Part shown: piece after piece, positions 44,138-53,386 of the stretch | Position numbering within the stretch: the stretch's first letter is position 1 | Layout of the letters: each line of letters starts with the position of its first letter | Assembly: GCF_019924635.1 (NCBI RefSeq) | Contig: NZ_CP065037.1 | Location: forward strand, 2,728,001-2,792,000 | DNA: 64,000 nt | Direction of reading: 5' to 3' | From: Leifsonia sp. ZF2019 | Lineage (GTDB): Bacteria > Actinomycetota > Actinomycetes > Actinomycetales > Microbacteriaceae | Notes under the pieces: generated by a model | The model's database searches: none | Seen by the model: the letters and a program-made list of their open reading frames with translations, nothing else | What the model was told of the DNA's origin: nothing | Translations under genes and position numbers: made by a program

Positions 44138-45100
44138 GTGCGAGCAGTGGTGATCCGGGAGTTCGGCGACGCGAGCGGCATGGCGGTCGTGGAGACGGCG
44201 TCGCCGTCGCCCTCCGCGGGCCAGGTGCTCGTGCGCACCGACGCGATCGGCGTCGGCGGAGTGGATGCGGTCATCCGCCGCGGCACCCTGGGCGGTCTCG
44301 GCTTCGAGACCGGGCTCGTGCTCGGCAGCGAGGTCGCGGGCACCGTGGCTGCGGTGGGCGACGGCGTCGACGACTCCTGGGTGGGGCGCCGGGTCTGGGC
44401 ATTCACGGGGACCTCCGGCGCCTACGCGGACGAGGCCGTCGCAGCGGTGGAGGATGTGGTCCCCCTCCCCGCGGAGCTGTCGCCTATCGACGCGGTCGCC
44501 CTCGGCAGCGCGGCTCCCGTGGCGCGGTTCGCGCTCGCCCACGCGCACCTCGCCCCCGGCGAGACCGTCCTCGTCCGCGGTGCCGCAGGAAGCATCGGGA
44601 TCGCCGCCGTCGAGCTGGCCGCCCGGGCGGGTGCGTCCGCCGTCGCGGTCACGACCTCCTCTGCAGAGCGTGGCGCCCGGCTGCTCGGGCTCGGCGCGAC
44701 CCACGTGCTCGACCGCCGTGGCGGGGGCGATCCGACGGCGCCCGCCGCCTATGACGTGATCGTCGACATCGTCGGCGGAGAGCACCTCCCCGACTTCCTG
44801 GACGTGCTCGCACCGAACGGCCGGTTGGTGCTGGTCGGCGCGGTGGCCGGGTTCCCGCTGCCCGACTTCGGCATGGCGCTGCTGCGGGCGTTCCGCGCGT
44901 CGCGTTCGTTCGCGACGTTCAGCCTCGACTCGATCGAGCGGGAGGCGCTGCGGACCGTGCGCGCGGAGACGTTCGACGACGCCGTCCGCGGCGACCTGCA
45001 CGCGGTCGTCGACGACGTGCTTCCCCTGTCCGAGGCGGCGGCTGCGCACGCCCGCCTGGACCGCTCGCCGGTCTTCGGCCGGCTCGTGCTCACCCCGTGA
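44138..45100 (+). CDS. MDR-family quinone oxidoreductase / alcohol dehydrogenase-like
   Basis: 320-residue medium-chain reductase. GroES-like N-domain (LGSEVAGTVAAVGDGVDD) and Rossmann C-domain with VLVRGAAGSIGIAAVELAARAG. The zinc-site cysteine and glutamate pattern of classical alcohol dehydrogenases is absent, so it is a Qor-type NADPH:quinone/enone reductase. Likely controlled by the divergent TetR. Start GTG 44138. Confidence 0.9.
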   Translation: MRAVVIREFGDASGMAVVETASPSPSAGQVLVRTDAIGVGGVDAVIRRGTLGGLGFETGLVLGSEVAGTVAAVGDGVDDSWVGRRVWAFTGTSGAYADEAVAAVEDVVPLPAELSPIDAVALGSAAPVARFALAHAHLAPGETVLVRGAAGSIGIAAVELAARAGASAVAVTTSSAERGARLLGLGATHVLDRRGGGDPTAPAAYDVIVDIVGGEHLPDFLDVLAPNGRLVLVGAVAGFPLPDFGMALLRAFRASRSFATFSLDSIEREALRTVRAETFDDAVRGDLHAVVDDVLPLSEAAAAHARLDRSPVFGRLVLTP

Positions 45101-45140
45101 CGGACGCAAGACGGCTGGACAGCGACCCCGGGACACCGAC

Positions 45141-45159
45141 GCGGCCGACACTCGGCCGC
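45141..45159. terminator. Palindrome between convergent qor-like and ilvA
   Basis: GCGGCCGA, 3-nt loop, TCGGCCGC: a perfect 8-bp hairpin between two convergent stops; could act on both strands. No T-run. Confidence 0.45.
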
Positions 45160-45169
45160 CTGGGCGCAG

Positions 45170-46429
45170 CTACTCGTAGTCGACGACGGCGTCGTAGCCG
45201 GCGGTGCGCAGCGCCTCGATGACCTGCTGGCGGTGCTCGGTGCCGCGGGTCTCGACACTGACGTCGAGCTCCACCTGGCTGATCTGCAGGCCGCGCCCGT
45301 GCCGGGTGTGCAGCACCTCCACGACGTTCGCGTTCACGCCCGCCAGGATCTCGGCGATGCGTGCGAGCTGGCCGGGGCGGTCGGGCATCATGATCGAGAG
45401 CTTGAGGTAGCGGTCGGACGCCGCGAGTCCGTGGCTGATGACGCGCTGCATGAGCAGCGGGTCGATGTTGCCGCCGGACAGGATGGCGACCGTGGCGCCG
45501 GATGCGGGGACCTTGTCGGCCAGGATGGCGGCGACAGCGGCCGCCCCCGCGGGTTCGACGACGAGCTTGGCCCGCTCGAGCAGCACGAGCATGGCGCGGG
45601 CGATGTCGTCCTCGGTGACCGTGACGACCTCGTCGACGGCGTCGCGGATGATCTCGAAATTGAGGAGGCCGGGCTTGCTCACGGCGATGCCGTCGGCGAT
45701 GGTCGGCACGGTGGAGATCTCGGTCGGTTCGCCTGCCGCCAGCGAGACGGGGTAGGCCGCGGCGTTGGCCGCCTGCACGCCGATGACGCGGATGGTGCGG
45801 CCGTCACGGTGAGCGCGCTGTTTGACCGCGCTCGCGACGCCCGAGATGAGTCCGCCTCCGCCGATGGGAACGACGATGGTCTCCACATCGGGCGCCTCGT
45901 CGAGGATCTCGAGGCCCAGCGTCCCCTGACCGGCGACCACGTCGGGGTGGTCGAACGGCGGGATGAGCACGGCGCCGGTCTCCGCGGCGAAGTCGGCGGC
46001 GGCGCGCAGCGTCTCGTCGACGATGCTGCCGCTCAGAACCACGTCCGCGCCGTACGCGCGGGTGGCCTGGAACTTGGGGATGGCGACGCCGACCGGCATG
46101 AAGATGGTGGCGTGGATGCCGAGCTCGCGCGCGGCGAAGGCGACGCCCTGCGCGTGGTTGCCGGCGGAGGCCGCGACCACACCGCGGGCGCGCTCCTCGG
46201 CCGTCAGCTTGGAGAGCCGGTTGTACGCACCGCGGATCTTGTACGATCCGGTGCGCTGGAGGTTCTCGCACTTGAGCAGCACCGGCGCGCCGAGCACGTC
46301 GGCGAGATAGCGCGAGCTCTCCATCGGCGTGGGCTGCGCTATGCGCGACACGATCGCGCGCGCCGCCTCGATCTCGTCGAGCCCAGGGCCGGCGAACGGG
46401 GTGCGCGTGGAGTCGGTCACGGTAGCCAC
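45170..46429 (-). CDS. ilvA: Threonine ammonia-lyase
   Basis: 419-residue PLP enzyme, threonine to 2-oxobutanoate for isoleucine synthesis. PLP lysine in NLQRTGSYKIRGAYN, phosphate loop IGGGGLISGVA, SAGNHAQGVAFAA motif. The C-terminal part (LKLSIMMPDRPGQLARIAEI, about 335-419) is an ACT-like domain as in the shorter IlvA/TdcB-with-ACT form, so allosteric control is probable. GTG 46429 start. Confidence 0.93.
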   Translation of the reverse strand: MATVTDSTRTPFAGPGLDEIEAARAIVSRIAQPTPMESSRYLADVLGAPVLLKCENLQRTGSYKIRGAYNRLSKLTAEERARGVVAASAGNHAQGVAFAARELGIHATIFMPVGVAIPKFQATRAYGADVVLSGSIVDETLRAAADFAAETGAVLIPPFDHPDVVAGQGTLGLEILDEAPDVETIVVPIGGGGLISGVASAVKQRAHRDGRTIRVIGVQAANAAAYPVSLAAGEPTEISTVPTIADGIAVSKPGLLNFEIIRDAVDEVVTVTEDDIARAMLVLLERAKLVVEPAGAAAVAAILADKVPASGATVAILSGGNIDPLLMQRVISHGLAASDRYLKLSIMMPDRPGQLARIAEILAGVNANVVEVLHTRHGRGLQISQVELDVSVETRGTEHRQQVIEALRTAGYDAVVDYE

Positions 46430-46502
46430 TCGCTCAGCCTACTCGCCGCCATATTCCACTCCGTGTATGGGTTCGGCGGGCGCCGTACGGTCCCGACACG
46501 GT

Positions 46503-47747
46503 TCAGACGCGCGGGCGGCGCACCGCGCGAGGCACGGTCTCCCAGATCGCACCTTGCGGCATGCTGAACGCGCTCTCCTGCCTGCTCCGCCACGCGCCGC
46601 TCGAGATGTAGTGCACCATCACGTTGAGCACGGCGACGAACGGGACGGCGAACAGGGCGCCCGGGATGCCCGCCAGCAGCGAGCCTCCCGCCACCGCGAG
46701 CACGACGGCGAGCGGGTGCACCTTGACCGCGGTGCCCATGATCAGCGGCTGGAGGACATGCCCCTCCAGCTGCTGCACGAGGAGAACGACGCCGAGCATG
46801 ATGAGTGCGAACACCCACCCTTTGAACACCAGTGCGATGAACACGGCGAGCGCGCCGGTGACCACGGCGCCCACGATCGGGATGAACGAGCCGAGGAAGA
46901 CCAGCACGGCGATCGGCAGCACGAGCGGCAAGCCGAGGAAGAACGCGCCGAGCCCGATCCCGAGCGCGTCGATCGATGCCACGAGCACCTGCACCTTGAC
47001 GAAGTTGCGCAGCGTGACCCAGCCCGCCTGCCCCGCGCCGTCGACCGCCGCCCGGGCGTTGCGCGGGAAGATCCGCACGATCCAGCCCCAGATGCTCTTG
47101 CCGTCGATCAGGATGAACAGGACGCTGAACAGCGTCAGCAGTGCCCCCGCCGCCACATGACCGAGCGTGGAGCCGAGCGAGAGCGCACCGGAGATGAAGA
47201 CCTGGCCGTCCTCCTGGATCGAGGTCCAGAGCGACTGGAACGCCCCGTTGATCTGAGACTCCGTGAGCCCGAGCGGCCCGGTCGTCAGCCACGACCGGAA
47301 CTGGTCGTAGGCCGCGACCGACTGCGTCTGCAGCTCCCCGCTCTGCCGGCTGACCTGCCAGATGGCCAGGTAGAGCAGTCCGCCCACCACCACGATCAGC
47401 GCGACCAGCGCCGTCACGATCGCGAGCCAGCGCGGCCAGCCGTGGCGATGCAGGAGGTCTCTGAACGGGACGAGCAGCGCGGCGAGCAGCACGGCGATGA
47501 GCACCGGGATGACGATGAGCCGCAACTGGACGATCAGGAAGATCAGGACGGCGATCGCCGCACCGATGACCAGCAATCGCCACGACCAGGCGCCGGCGAG
47601 ACGCACACCGCGCGGCAGCGAGGCGTCGATCGGTTCCAGCAGCTCGACGGGCTCCTCCGGTCCACGCCGACGGCGGAGGAACCGGGTGCGCGCGGGGGCG
47701 CGATTCTCACCGGCGGAAGGGGGGACGGAGGTCTCGCTGTCGGCCAT
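46503..47747 (-). CDS. AI-2E family transporter (TqsA/PerM-like)
   Basis: 414 residues, about eight TM helices. PF01594 hallmarks: VIPVLIAVLLAALLVPFRDLLHR, GLLYLAIWQVSRQ, LLVQQLEGHVLQPLIMG and AVKVHPLAVVLAVAGGSLLAGIPGALFAVPFVA. Substrate uncertain; members export autoinducer-2, small metabolites or sodium. Basic/acidic N-terminal tail is cytoplasmic. The 246-bp gap to the next gene holds no recognisable element beyond likely divergent promoters. Confidence 0.9.
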   Translation of the reverse strand: MADSETSVPPSAGENRAPARTRFLRRRRGPEEPVELLEPIDASLPRGVRLAGAWSWRLLVIGAAIAVLIFLIVQLRLIVIPVLIAVLLAALLVPFRDLLHRHGWPRWLAIVTALVALIVVVGGLLYLAIWQVSRQSGELQTQSVAAYDQFRSWLTTGPLGLTESQINGAFQSLWTSIQEDGQVFISGALSLGSTLGHVAAGALLTLFSVLFILIDGKSIWGWIVRIFPRNARAAVDGAGQAGWVTLRNFVKVQVLVASIDALGIGLGAFFLGLPLVLPIAVLVFLGSFIPIVGAVVTGALAVFIALVFKGWVFALIMLGVVLLVQQLEGHVLQPLIMGTAVKVHPLAVVLAVAGGSLLAGIPGALFAVPFVAVLNVMVHYISSGAWRSRQESAFSMPQGAIWETVPRAVRRPRV

Positions 47748-47993
47748 GCTGGCCAGTCTAGGCTCGCGGCCCCGGCTCCCTCAGCGCTCTCTCAGCGGGG
47801 TCTGACGAACTCACGGCCGGCGTCCAGTAAGCGGCGGGAACGCCGCCCGGACACCCGCACCCATCCCGTGAGATGCCTGGGCACGCGGAGGGGCGCGAGC
47901 CTTCGCCGCGCCCGTCCTCTACGGTCGGAGGACAGCACACGGCCGACGCACGGCCGTCCACCGTCGAACAGCACAGGCACCGAGCAGCACCGC

Positions 47994-49274
47994 ATGACCG
48001 CACCTCCCTCCCCCGCGCCTCCGGCCGGACCGCGCCGTATCCTCATCCGGTTGAAGGAGAGTGCCGCGCTGCCGTCCGCGTTCGGCACCCTGCTGGCCTC
48101 GGTCGTCCTCTTCCTCGTCGTCTTCGGCCTGGTGATGGTGCTGTCGGCGTCGTCCGTGGAGTCGTACACCGACGGGAACGGCTTCTTCGGCCGGTTCGAG
48201 TCACAGGGCGGATACGCGGTGCTGGGCGTGGTGCTCATGCTCATCGTGTCGCGGCTGCCGCGCCGGCTGGTGCAACGCGTCGCCGTGGTGGTGCTGGTGG
48301 TCTCGTGCGTCCTGCAGGTCCTCGCGCTCGCGACGCCGCTCGGTGTCAAGATCGGCGACAACACGAACTGGATCCGCATCGGCCCGCTCGCCGGGCAGCC
48401 CTCGGAGGGCATCAAGCTCGGGCTCGTCATCTGGCTCGGGATGGCGCTCGGCCGGCGACCCGAGGAGCTCCAGGACTGGCGGCTGCTCGCCAGACGCGTG
48501 CTCCCGGTGGCGGCGCCGTCGCTGCTGCTCGTCGTCCTCGGCGGCGACCTCGGCACGACCGTGGTCATGGCCGCGTTCACGATCGCCGCACTGTTCTTCG
48601 CCGGGGCGCGGCTCAAGCACCTCGGTGTCGTGCTCGGCGCCGGGGCGCTCGCCGCGGTGCTGATCGCGCTGTCGAGCGCCACCCGGCGCGGCCGCATCTC
48701 CGCCTTCTTCGGCGGCACGAGCGCGGTCAACCCCGACGTGAACTGGCAGGTCGACAACGCGCACTACGCCCTGGCGTCCGGAGGGCTCTGGGGTGTCGGA
48801 CTCGGCAACTCGCACGCCAAGTGGTCGTGGCTGCCGTCCGCCGACACCGACTTCATCTTCGCCGTGATCGGCGAGGAGCTGGGGCTCGTGGGCGCGTGCG
48901 TCGTCTTGCTGCTGTTCGCTCTTCTGGCGGTCCTGATGATCCGGATGGTGCGCTCGACGGCGGACCCGGTCGTCCGCGTGACGACCGGCACGGTATTGGT
49001 GTGGCTGATCTTCCAGGCCTTCGTCAACATCGGGGTCGTGCTCGGGCTCATCCCCACGCTCGGTGTCCCGCTGCCGTTCATCTCGGCGGGAGGCACCGCG
49101 CTCATCGCCTCCCTGGTCGCGATGGGCGTGGTGCTCTCGTACACGCGGAGACCGCCGCGCCCGCAGCTGGACGGTGCGCACATCGTCGGCGCCCGGCCCG
49201 CCGGAGACGCGCCGCCGGTGCTCAGGCGGCCGGAGGCGCGGCGACCGGCGACACGGTGGCGGGCGCGCCGCTGA
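47994..49274 (+). CDS. FtsW/RodA/SpoVE-family peptidoglycan glycosyltransferase
   Basis: 426-residue SEDS protein, about ten TM helices, polymerising lipid II. Markers: VVFGLVMVLSASSVESY, NWIRIGPLAGQPSEGIKLGLVIWL, DLGTTVVMAAF, GLWGVGLGNSHAKWSWLPSADTDFIFAVIGEELG and PLPFISAGGTALIASLVAMG. These fit FtsW better than RodA, but a dcw cluster is not present, so it could be a paralogue. The 3' end overlaps the convergent ABC ATPase gene by 53 bases. Confidence 0.9.
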   Translation: MTAPPSPAPPAGPRRILIRLKESAALPSAFGTLLASVVLFLVVFGLVMVLSASSVESYTDGNGFFGRFESQGGYAVLGVVLMLIVSRLPRRLVQRVAVVVLVVSCVLQVLALATPLGVKIGDNTNWIRIGPLAGQPSEGIKLGLVIWLGMALGRRPEELQDWRLLARRVLPVAAPSLLLVVLGGDLGTTVVMAAFTIAALFFAGARLKHLGVVLGAGALAAVLIALSSATRRGRISAFFGGTSAVNPDVNWQVDNAHYALASGGLWGVGLGNSHAKWSWLPSADTDFIFAVIGEELGLVGACVVLLLFALLAVLMIRMVRSTADPVVRVTTGTVLVWLIFQAFVNIGVVLGLIPTLGVPLPFISAGGTALIASLVAMGVVLSYTRRPPRPQLDGAHIVGARPAGDAPPVLRRPEARRPATRWRARR

Positions 49275-50319
49275 GGGCGATCGTCACACGGTCCCCTGCG
49301 GCGAGCAGCTCGCCCGCGGCGTGCTGCACCGCGAGTTCCGTGCCGTCCGCCAGCCGGACGCGCGTACGGCGGAGGGCCCCGAGGAAGCTGGAGGTCAGCA
49401 CCTCGCCCGGGTGACCGGCGGAGGCGAGGAGCACGTCCTCCGGGCGGATGTACGCGGTCACGGGGCCGTCGGCGACCGCGGTGGCGAGCGGGACCTCCTG
49501 GCCCAGCACCGTCAGCCGGCCGCCCGCGACCGTGGCCGGGATGCGGTTGGTGAGCCCCACGAACTCGGCGACGAACGCCGACGCCGGGCGGAGATAGAGC
49601 TCCTCGGGACGGCCGATCTGCTCGATCACGCCCGCGCGCATCACCGCCACGCGGTCGGCGACGGCGAGCGCCTCCTCCTGGTCGTGCGTCACGAAGAACG
49701 TCGTGATGCCGAGCTCGGTCTGGATGCGGCGGATCTCCTCCCGGAGCTGCACGCGCACCTGGGCGTCGAGCGCCGAGAGCGGCTCGTCGAGCAGGAGCAC
49801 GCGAGGGCGGGTCACCAGCGCACGTGCGAGGGCGACGCGCTGCTGCTGGCCGCCGGAGAGCTGGTGCGCGTACCGGCCGCCGTGCGCGCCGAGGCCGACG
49901 AGCTCCAGCGCCTCCGCGGCGCGGCCTCGGCGTTCGGCGCCCGGGACCTTGCGCATCCGCAGCCCGAACTCGACGTTCTGCCCCGCGGTGAGGTGCGGGA
50001 ACAGCGAGTAGGACTGGAACACCATGCCGAGGTCCCGGCGGTTGGCCGGCTCGTCGGTGACGTCGCGCCCGTCGACCAGGATGCTGCCGGCATCGACGCG
50101 CTCGAGACCCGCGAGGGCGCGGAGCGCCGTGGTCTTGCCGCAGCCGCTGGGGCCGAGGAGGGCGATCAGCTCGCCGGGTTCGGCCGCGAGATCAAGCCGG
50201 TTCAGGCCGACGCCGCCGCCGAAGTCGCGGACCAGGCCGCGCAGCTCGACGGTGCTGCCGTGGCCGGTGAGGCCGAGCACGGAGGCGTCGGCGGCAGGTG
50301 CGGTGGGGAGGACGGACAT
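49222..50319 (-). CDS. ABC importer ATP-binding protein (PotA/FbpC-like)
   Basis: 365 residues. Walker A LGPSGCGKTTALRAL, signature LSGGQQQRVALARALV, Walker B VLLLDEPLSALDA, H-loop THDQEEAL, and a C-terminal TOBE domain (RPEDVLLASAG). This PotA/FbpC-type ATPase drives uptake of polyamine, iron(III), phosphonate or similar. Last of four linked genes on the minus strand. Confidence 0.92.
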   Translation of the reverse strand: MSVLPTAPAADASVLGLTGHGSTVELRGLVRDFGGGVGLNRLDLAAEPGELIALLGPSGCGKTTALRALAGLERVDAGSILVDGRDVTDEPANRRDLGMVFQSYSLFPHLTAGQNVEFGLRMRKVPGAERRGRAAEALELVGLGAHGGRYAHQLSGGQQQRVALARALVTRPRVLLLDEPLSALDAQVRVQLREEIRRIQTELGITTFFVTHDQEEALAVADRVAVMRAGVIEQIGRPEELYLRPASAFVAEFVGLTNRIPATVAGGRLTVLGQEVPLATAVADGPVTAYIRPEDVLLASAGHPGEVLTSSFLGALRRTRVRLADGTELAVQHAAGELLAAGDRVTIALSGAPATVSPVAAPPAA

Positions 50320-50321
50320 GG

Positions 50322-51137
50322 CTAGCCTTTCGCGGTGCGCCGGCGCACCGACACGAGCCGGTCGACGACGACGAGGAGGACGAACGCGAACACCAGCGCC
50401 AGGAGGGCGAAGATGACCGCGACGAACGGGTCGGACTGCGAGATGAGCAGCAGGGAGGTCTGCAGGTTCACCCGGCTGAGCAGCGACGCGATGGTGAACT
50501 CGCCGAGCACGACCGCGACCGAGAGCGCCGAGGCGGCGAGGACGCCGCGCCGCAGGTTCGGGACGATCGCCCGCCAGAAGACGGTCCACCATCCCGCCCC
50601 GAGCGAGCGGGCCGCCTCGCTGAGGGTGAGGAGGTCGATGGCGGCCAGGTTGCTCTGGATGGCCCGGTAGGCGAACGGCAGCACGGTGATGCCGTAGGCG
50701 AAGGCCAGCGTCCAGGTACCCGAGCCGAAGATCTCCGTCACCACGGCGTAGGTGGGGGCCAGCCCCACGACCATCACGATCGCCGGGATCATGATCGGCA
50801 GCAGGCACACGGCCTCCAGCAGACGCCGCAGGCGGGCGAAACGGAGCTCGACGAGGACCATCGTCGGCAGCAGCACCAGGAGCACGATCGCCACCGTGAC
50901 CGCTGCCAGCACGAGCGAGTTGCCGAGACCCTGGTACACGCGGTCGTAGCGCGTCGTCTCACCGCTGAAGACGGCCTCCCAACGGTCGAAGCTGTAGACA
51001 CCGGGCCGCGCGGTGCGGAGCGTGAACTCCAGCATCGAGAGCAGCGGGATGAGGAAGAAGAGCCCGAGGAGGGTCCAGATGACGGCCTTCGCCGCCGGTC
51101 CTGGTCCGAGCCGGAGTCGCGCGCTGCGGCGGCTCAT
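50322..51137 (-). CDS. ABC importer permease, second
   Basis: 271 residues, six TM helices. The permease EAA loop is SEAARSLGAGWWTVFWRAIVPNLRRGVLAAS. Two bases separate it from the ATPase gene, and it overlaps the first permease by ATGA. Confidence 0.9.
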   Translation of the reverse strand: MSRRSARLRLGPGPAAKAVIWTLLGLFFLIPLLSMLEFTLRTARPGVYSFDRWEAVFSGETTRYDRVYQGLGNSLVLAAVTVAIVLLVLLPTMVLVELRFARLRRLLEAVCLLPIMIPAIVMVVGLAPTYAVVTEIFGSGTWTLAFAYGITVLPFAYRAIQSNLAAIDLLTLSEAARSLGAGWWTVFWRAIVPNLRRGVLAASALSVAVVLGEFTIASLLSRVNLQTSLLLISQSDPFVAVIFALLALVFAFVLLVVVDRLVSVRRRTAKG

Positions 51138-52105
51138 CGCTGCCACCTCGCCGTGCGGCGCACGAGGGCGGAGTACGCCAACATGACCACGACCATGACG
51201 ACGAGCATCCCGAGCGCCATCGCGCCCGCGAGGTTCGCCCGGCCGAGCACCGTCTCGCTGATCAACGCCTGCCGGATCTGCAGCGACACGATGTTGTTCG
51301 CCTGGCCGACGAGAGCGGCGGCGGTCGCGTAGGACGAGAAGGCGTTCGCGAACAGCAGCAGGAGGCTGCCCAGGAACGACGGCAGCAGGATGGGGCCGCC
51401 CACGCGCCTCCAGTAGGTCCAGCGGCTGCCGCCGAGGGTCGCCGTCGCCTCGAGCCATTGCGGACGCAGACCTTCGAGCGCCGGGAGGAAGGTGATCACC
51501 ATGAGCGGGATCTGGAAGTAGAGGTACGGGAGGATGAGGCCGGGCACGGTGTAGAGCCAGACGCCGTTCTCGTAGATGTTGATGTGGAACTGGTTGCGCA
51601 GCAGCACGGTGACCAGTCCCTGCGCGCCGATGGTCGCGATGAACGCGAACGCGAGCATGACGCCGCCGAACTGGGCGAGCACACTGCTGGCCGAGTCGAC
51701 GAGCGAGCGCCCGAAGCCTCCCGAGCGTGAGCCGAGGAGGGCGAAGCAGGCAGCGGCGCCGGCGATCGCTCCGACGACGGCGGTGACCGCCGAGAGCCAG
51801 AAGGCGCCGAAGAAGGAGCCGGCGATCGCGGGCTCGGCGAGGCCGGACAGGTTGGCCCAGGTGAAGCGGCCCTCTCCGTCCACGAACCCGCTGCCGACCG
51901 CGACGAGCGTCGGCACGGCGAGGAAGATCACGACGTAGAAGGCGAACGGGGTCAGCCCGAGCGCGGCGACGAGTCCGCGCGGCCGGCGACGGCCGGATCC
52001 GGAACGACGCGCGGGCCGGGGGCCGGACGGCGGCTGCCGCCGGGTCTCCCCGGCGGCAGCGCTGTCGACCGCAGACGCCGGAGCGTCGGCGAGGGTGCGG
52101 GTCAT
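51134..52105 (-). CDS. ABC importer permease, first
   Basis: 323 residues, six TM helices after a basic, Pro/Arg-rich N-terminus of about 45 residues. EAA loop: LEATATLGGSRWTYWRRVGGPILLPSF. Its start ATG shares a base with the stop of the binding-protein gene (TGATG), so translation is coupled. Confidence 0.9.
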   Translation of the reverse strand: MTRTLADAPASAVDSAAAGETRRQPPSGPRPARRSGSGRRRPRGLVAALGLTPFAFYVVIFLAVPTLVAVGSGFVDGEGRFTWANLSGLAEPAIAGSFFGAFWLSAVTAVVGAIAGAAACFALLGSRSGGFGRSLVDSASSVLAQFGGVMLAFAFIATIGAQGLVTVLLRNQFHINIYENGVWLYTVPGLILPYLYFQIPLMVITFLPALEGLRPQWLEATATLGGSRWTYWRRVGGPILLPSFLGSLLLLFANAFSSYATAAALVGQANNIVSLQIRQALISETVLGRANLAGAMALGMLVVMVVVMLAYSALVRRTARWQR

Positions 52106-53244
52106 CAGCCGACCGCGTTGGCCCAGGTCGAGTTGAGGAGAGTACCGGCGTCCGTGGCCTGCTTCTCGGTCATGACGGCGACCTCGTCGAGCGTGCCCGG
52201 GAAGTCCTTGGTGTCCAGGGTCTTCGCCTTCTCCATCGCGTCGACGCGCGCCGGATAGGCTCCGCCCTTCAGCCAGGCGTTCTGGGCGGCGTCGCTGTAG
52301 AGGTACTCCTCCCAGAGGCGCGCGGCCGCGGGGTGCGGGGCGTCCTTGTTGATGGCCTGGTTGTAGTAGCCGACGTACGCCTTGCCCGGGAGGACGACGT
52401 ACTTCCAGTCGATGCCGCCCGACTTGATCGTGTCGGAGGTGGTGTAGCCCTTCTGGTTGAACGACCAGTCGAGCAGGACCGGGGTCTCCCCCGAGGCGAT
52501 GGTGTTCGGCTTGCCGTCGGCGGCGTTCCAGTTGCCCGCAGCCTTCAGCTTCGAGAACCAGTCGACGCCCGTCTTCAGGTCGTCGAGGCTGCCGCCGGCC
52601 TGGAGGGTCGCCCACGCGACGGCGCCGGCCGCGGCCGCGGCCTGGGTCGGGTTGCCGTTGAGCGCGACCGCGCCCTTGAACTCCGGCTTGAGCAGGTCGT
52701 CGAAGGTCTTCGGCGGGGTCTTGATCTTGTTGGCGTCGTAGCCGACCGCCATCACGCCGTAGTACCCGACCTTCCAGAGGCCGTCCTTCTCCTTCTGGTC
52801 CGCCGGGATGTCGTCGAAACCGGTCGGCTTGTAGGGCGCGAAGTACTCGGTGTTCGCGAGCGCGACGGACGAGCCGATGTCGAAGGTGTCGGGAGCGGTG
52901 TCCTGGCCCTTGAGCTTCTTGGCGGCGTCGATCTCCTCCTGGCTGGAGGCGCTGTCCTGACTCGGGTTGATCGTGATGCCGTACTTCTTGGTGAAGCCGT
53001 CGAAGATCTCCTGGTAGTTGGCCCAGTCGCCGGGCGTCGCGATGATGTTGAGGCTGCCCTCCTTCTTCGCGGCGGCGACGAGAGCGTCCATGCCGCCCGC
53101 GGAGGCGACGTCGGTGGCGGTGGCCGCCTGGTCGCCGGCGGCGGTGCTGCTCGCTTCCGCTCCGCCGGAGCAGGCGGCGAGGGAGAGGGCGACGACGGTG
53201 GCCGCGGCCGCGAGGCCGGCGACGCGTACGCGCTTGTTGATCAC
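52105..53244 (-). CDS. ABC importer substrate-binding lipoprotein
   Basis: 379 residues. Signal peptide with lipobox ALSLAAC; type II periplasmic-binding fold (GSLNIIATPGDWANYQEIFD, KTPPKTFDDLLKPEFKGAVAL, LPGKAYVGYYNQAINK). Resembles the extracellular solute-binding protein family 1 of PotD/FbpA-type systems. Heads the importer operon. The specific ligand is not readable; an aromatic-rich site (DWKYVV, YYN) is visible. GTG 53244 start. Confidence 0.9.
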   Translation of the reverse strand: MINKRVRVAGLAAAATVVALSLAACSGGAEASSTAAGDQAATATDVASAGGMDALVAAAKKEGSLNIIATPGDWANYQEIFDGFTKKYGITINPSQDSASSQEEIDAAKKLKGQDTAPDTFDIGSSVALANTEYFAPYKPTGFDDIPADQKEKDGLWKVGYYGVMAVGYDANKIKTPPKTFDDLLKPEFKGAVALNGNPTQAAAAAGAVAWATLQAGGSLDDLKTGVDWFSKLKAAGNWNAADGKPNTIASGETPVLLDWSFNQKGYTTSDTIKSGGIDWKYVVLPGKAYVGYYNQAINKDAPHPAAARLWEEYLYSDAAQNAWLKGGAYPARVDAMEKAKTLDTKDFPGTLDEVAVMTEKQATDAGTLLNSTWANAVG

Positions 53245-53386
53245 GGAATATCCTCCAGTGCACGGGTGAGGCCGGGCGTGCGCCCGGTCCGACAGTCACG
53301 GTAGGCAGGACGGGAGACGCGTGGGCCAGCGAGCGGTGACGCGCAGATGAACTCCCGGTGTCGGCCGTGCTCGATAGGGTCGATCC

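Noticed and set aside
46329..47993. Long N-terminal extension of the FtsW/RodA-like protein
   Set aside because: The open frame continues upstream for 555 codons but is antisense to the AI-2E transporter gene; ATG 47994 begins right before the first TM helix.
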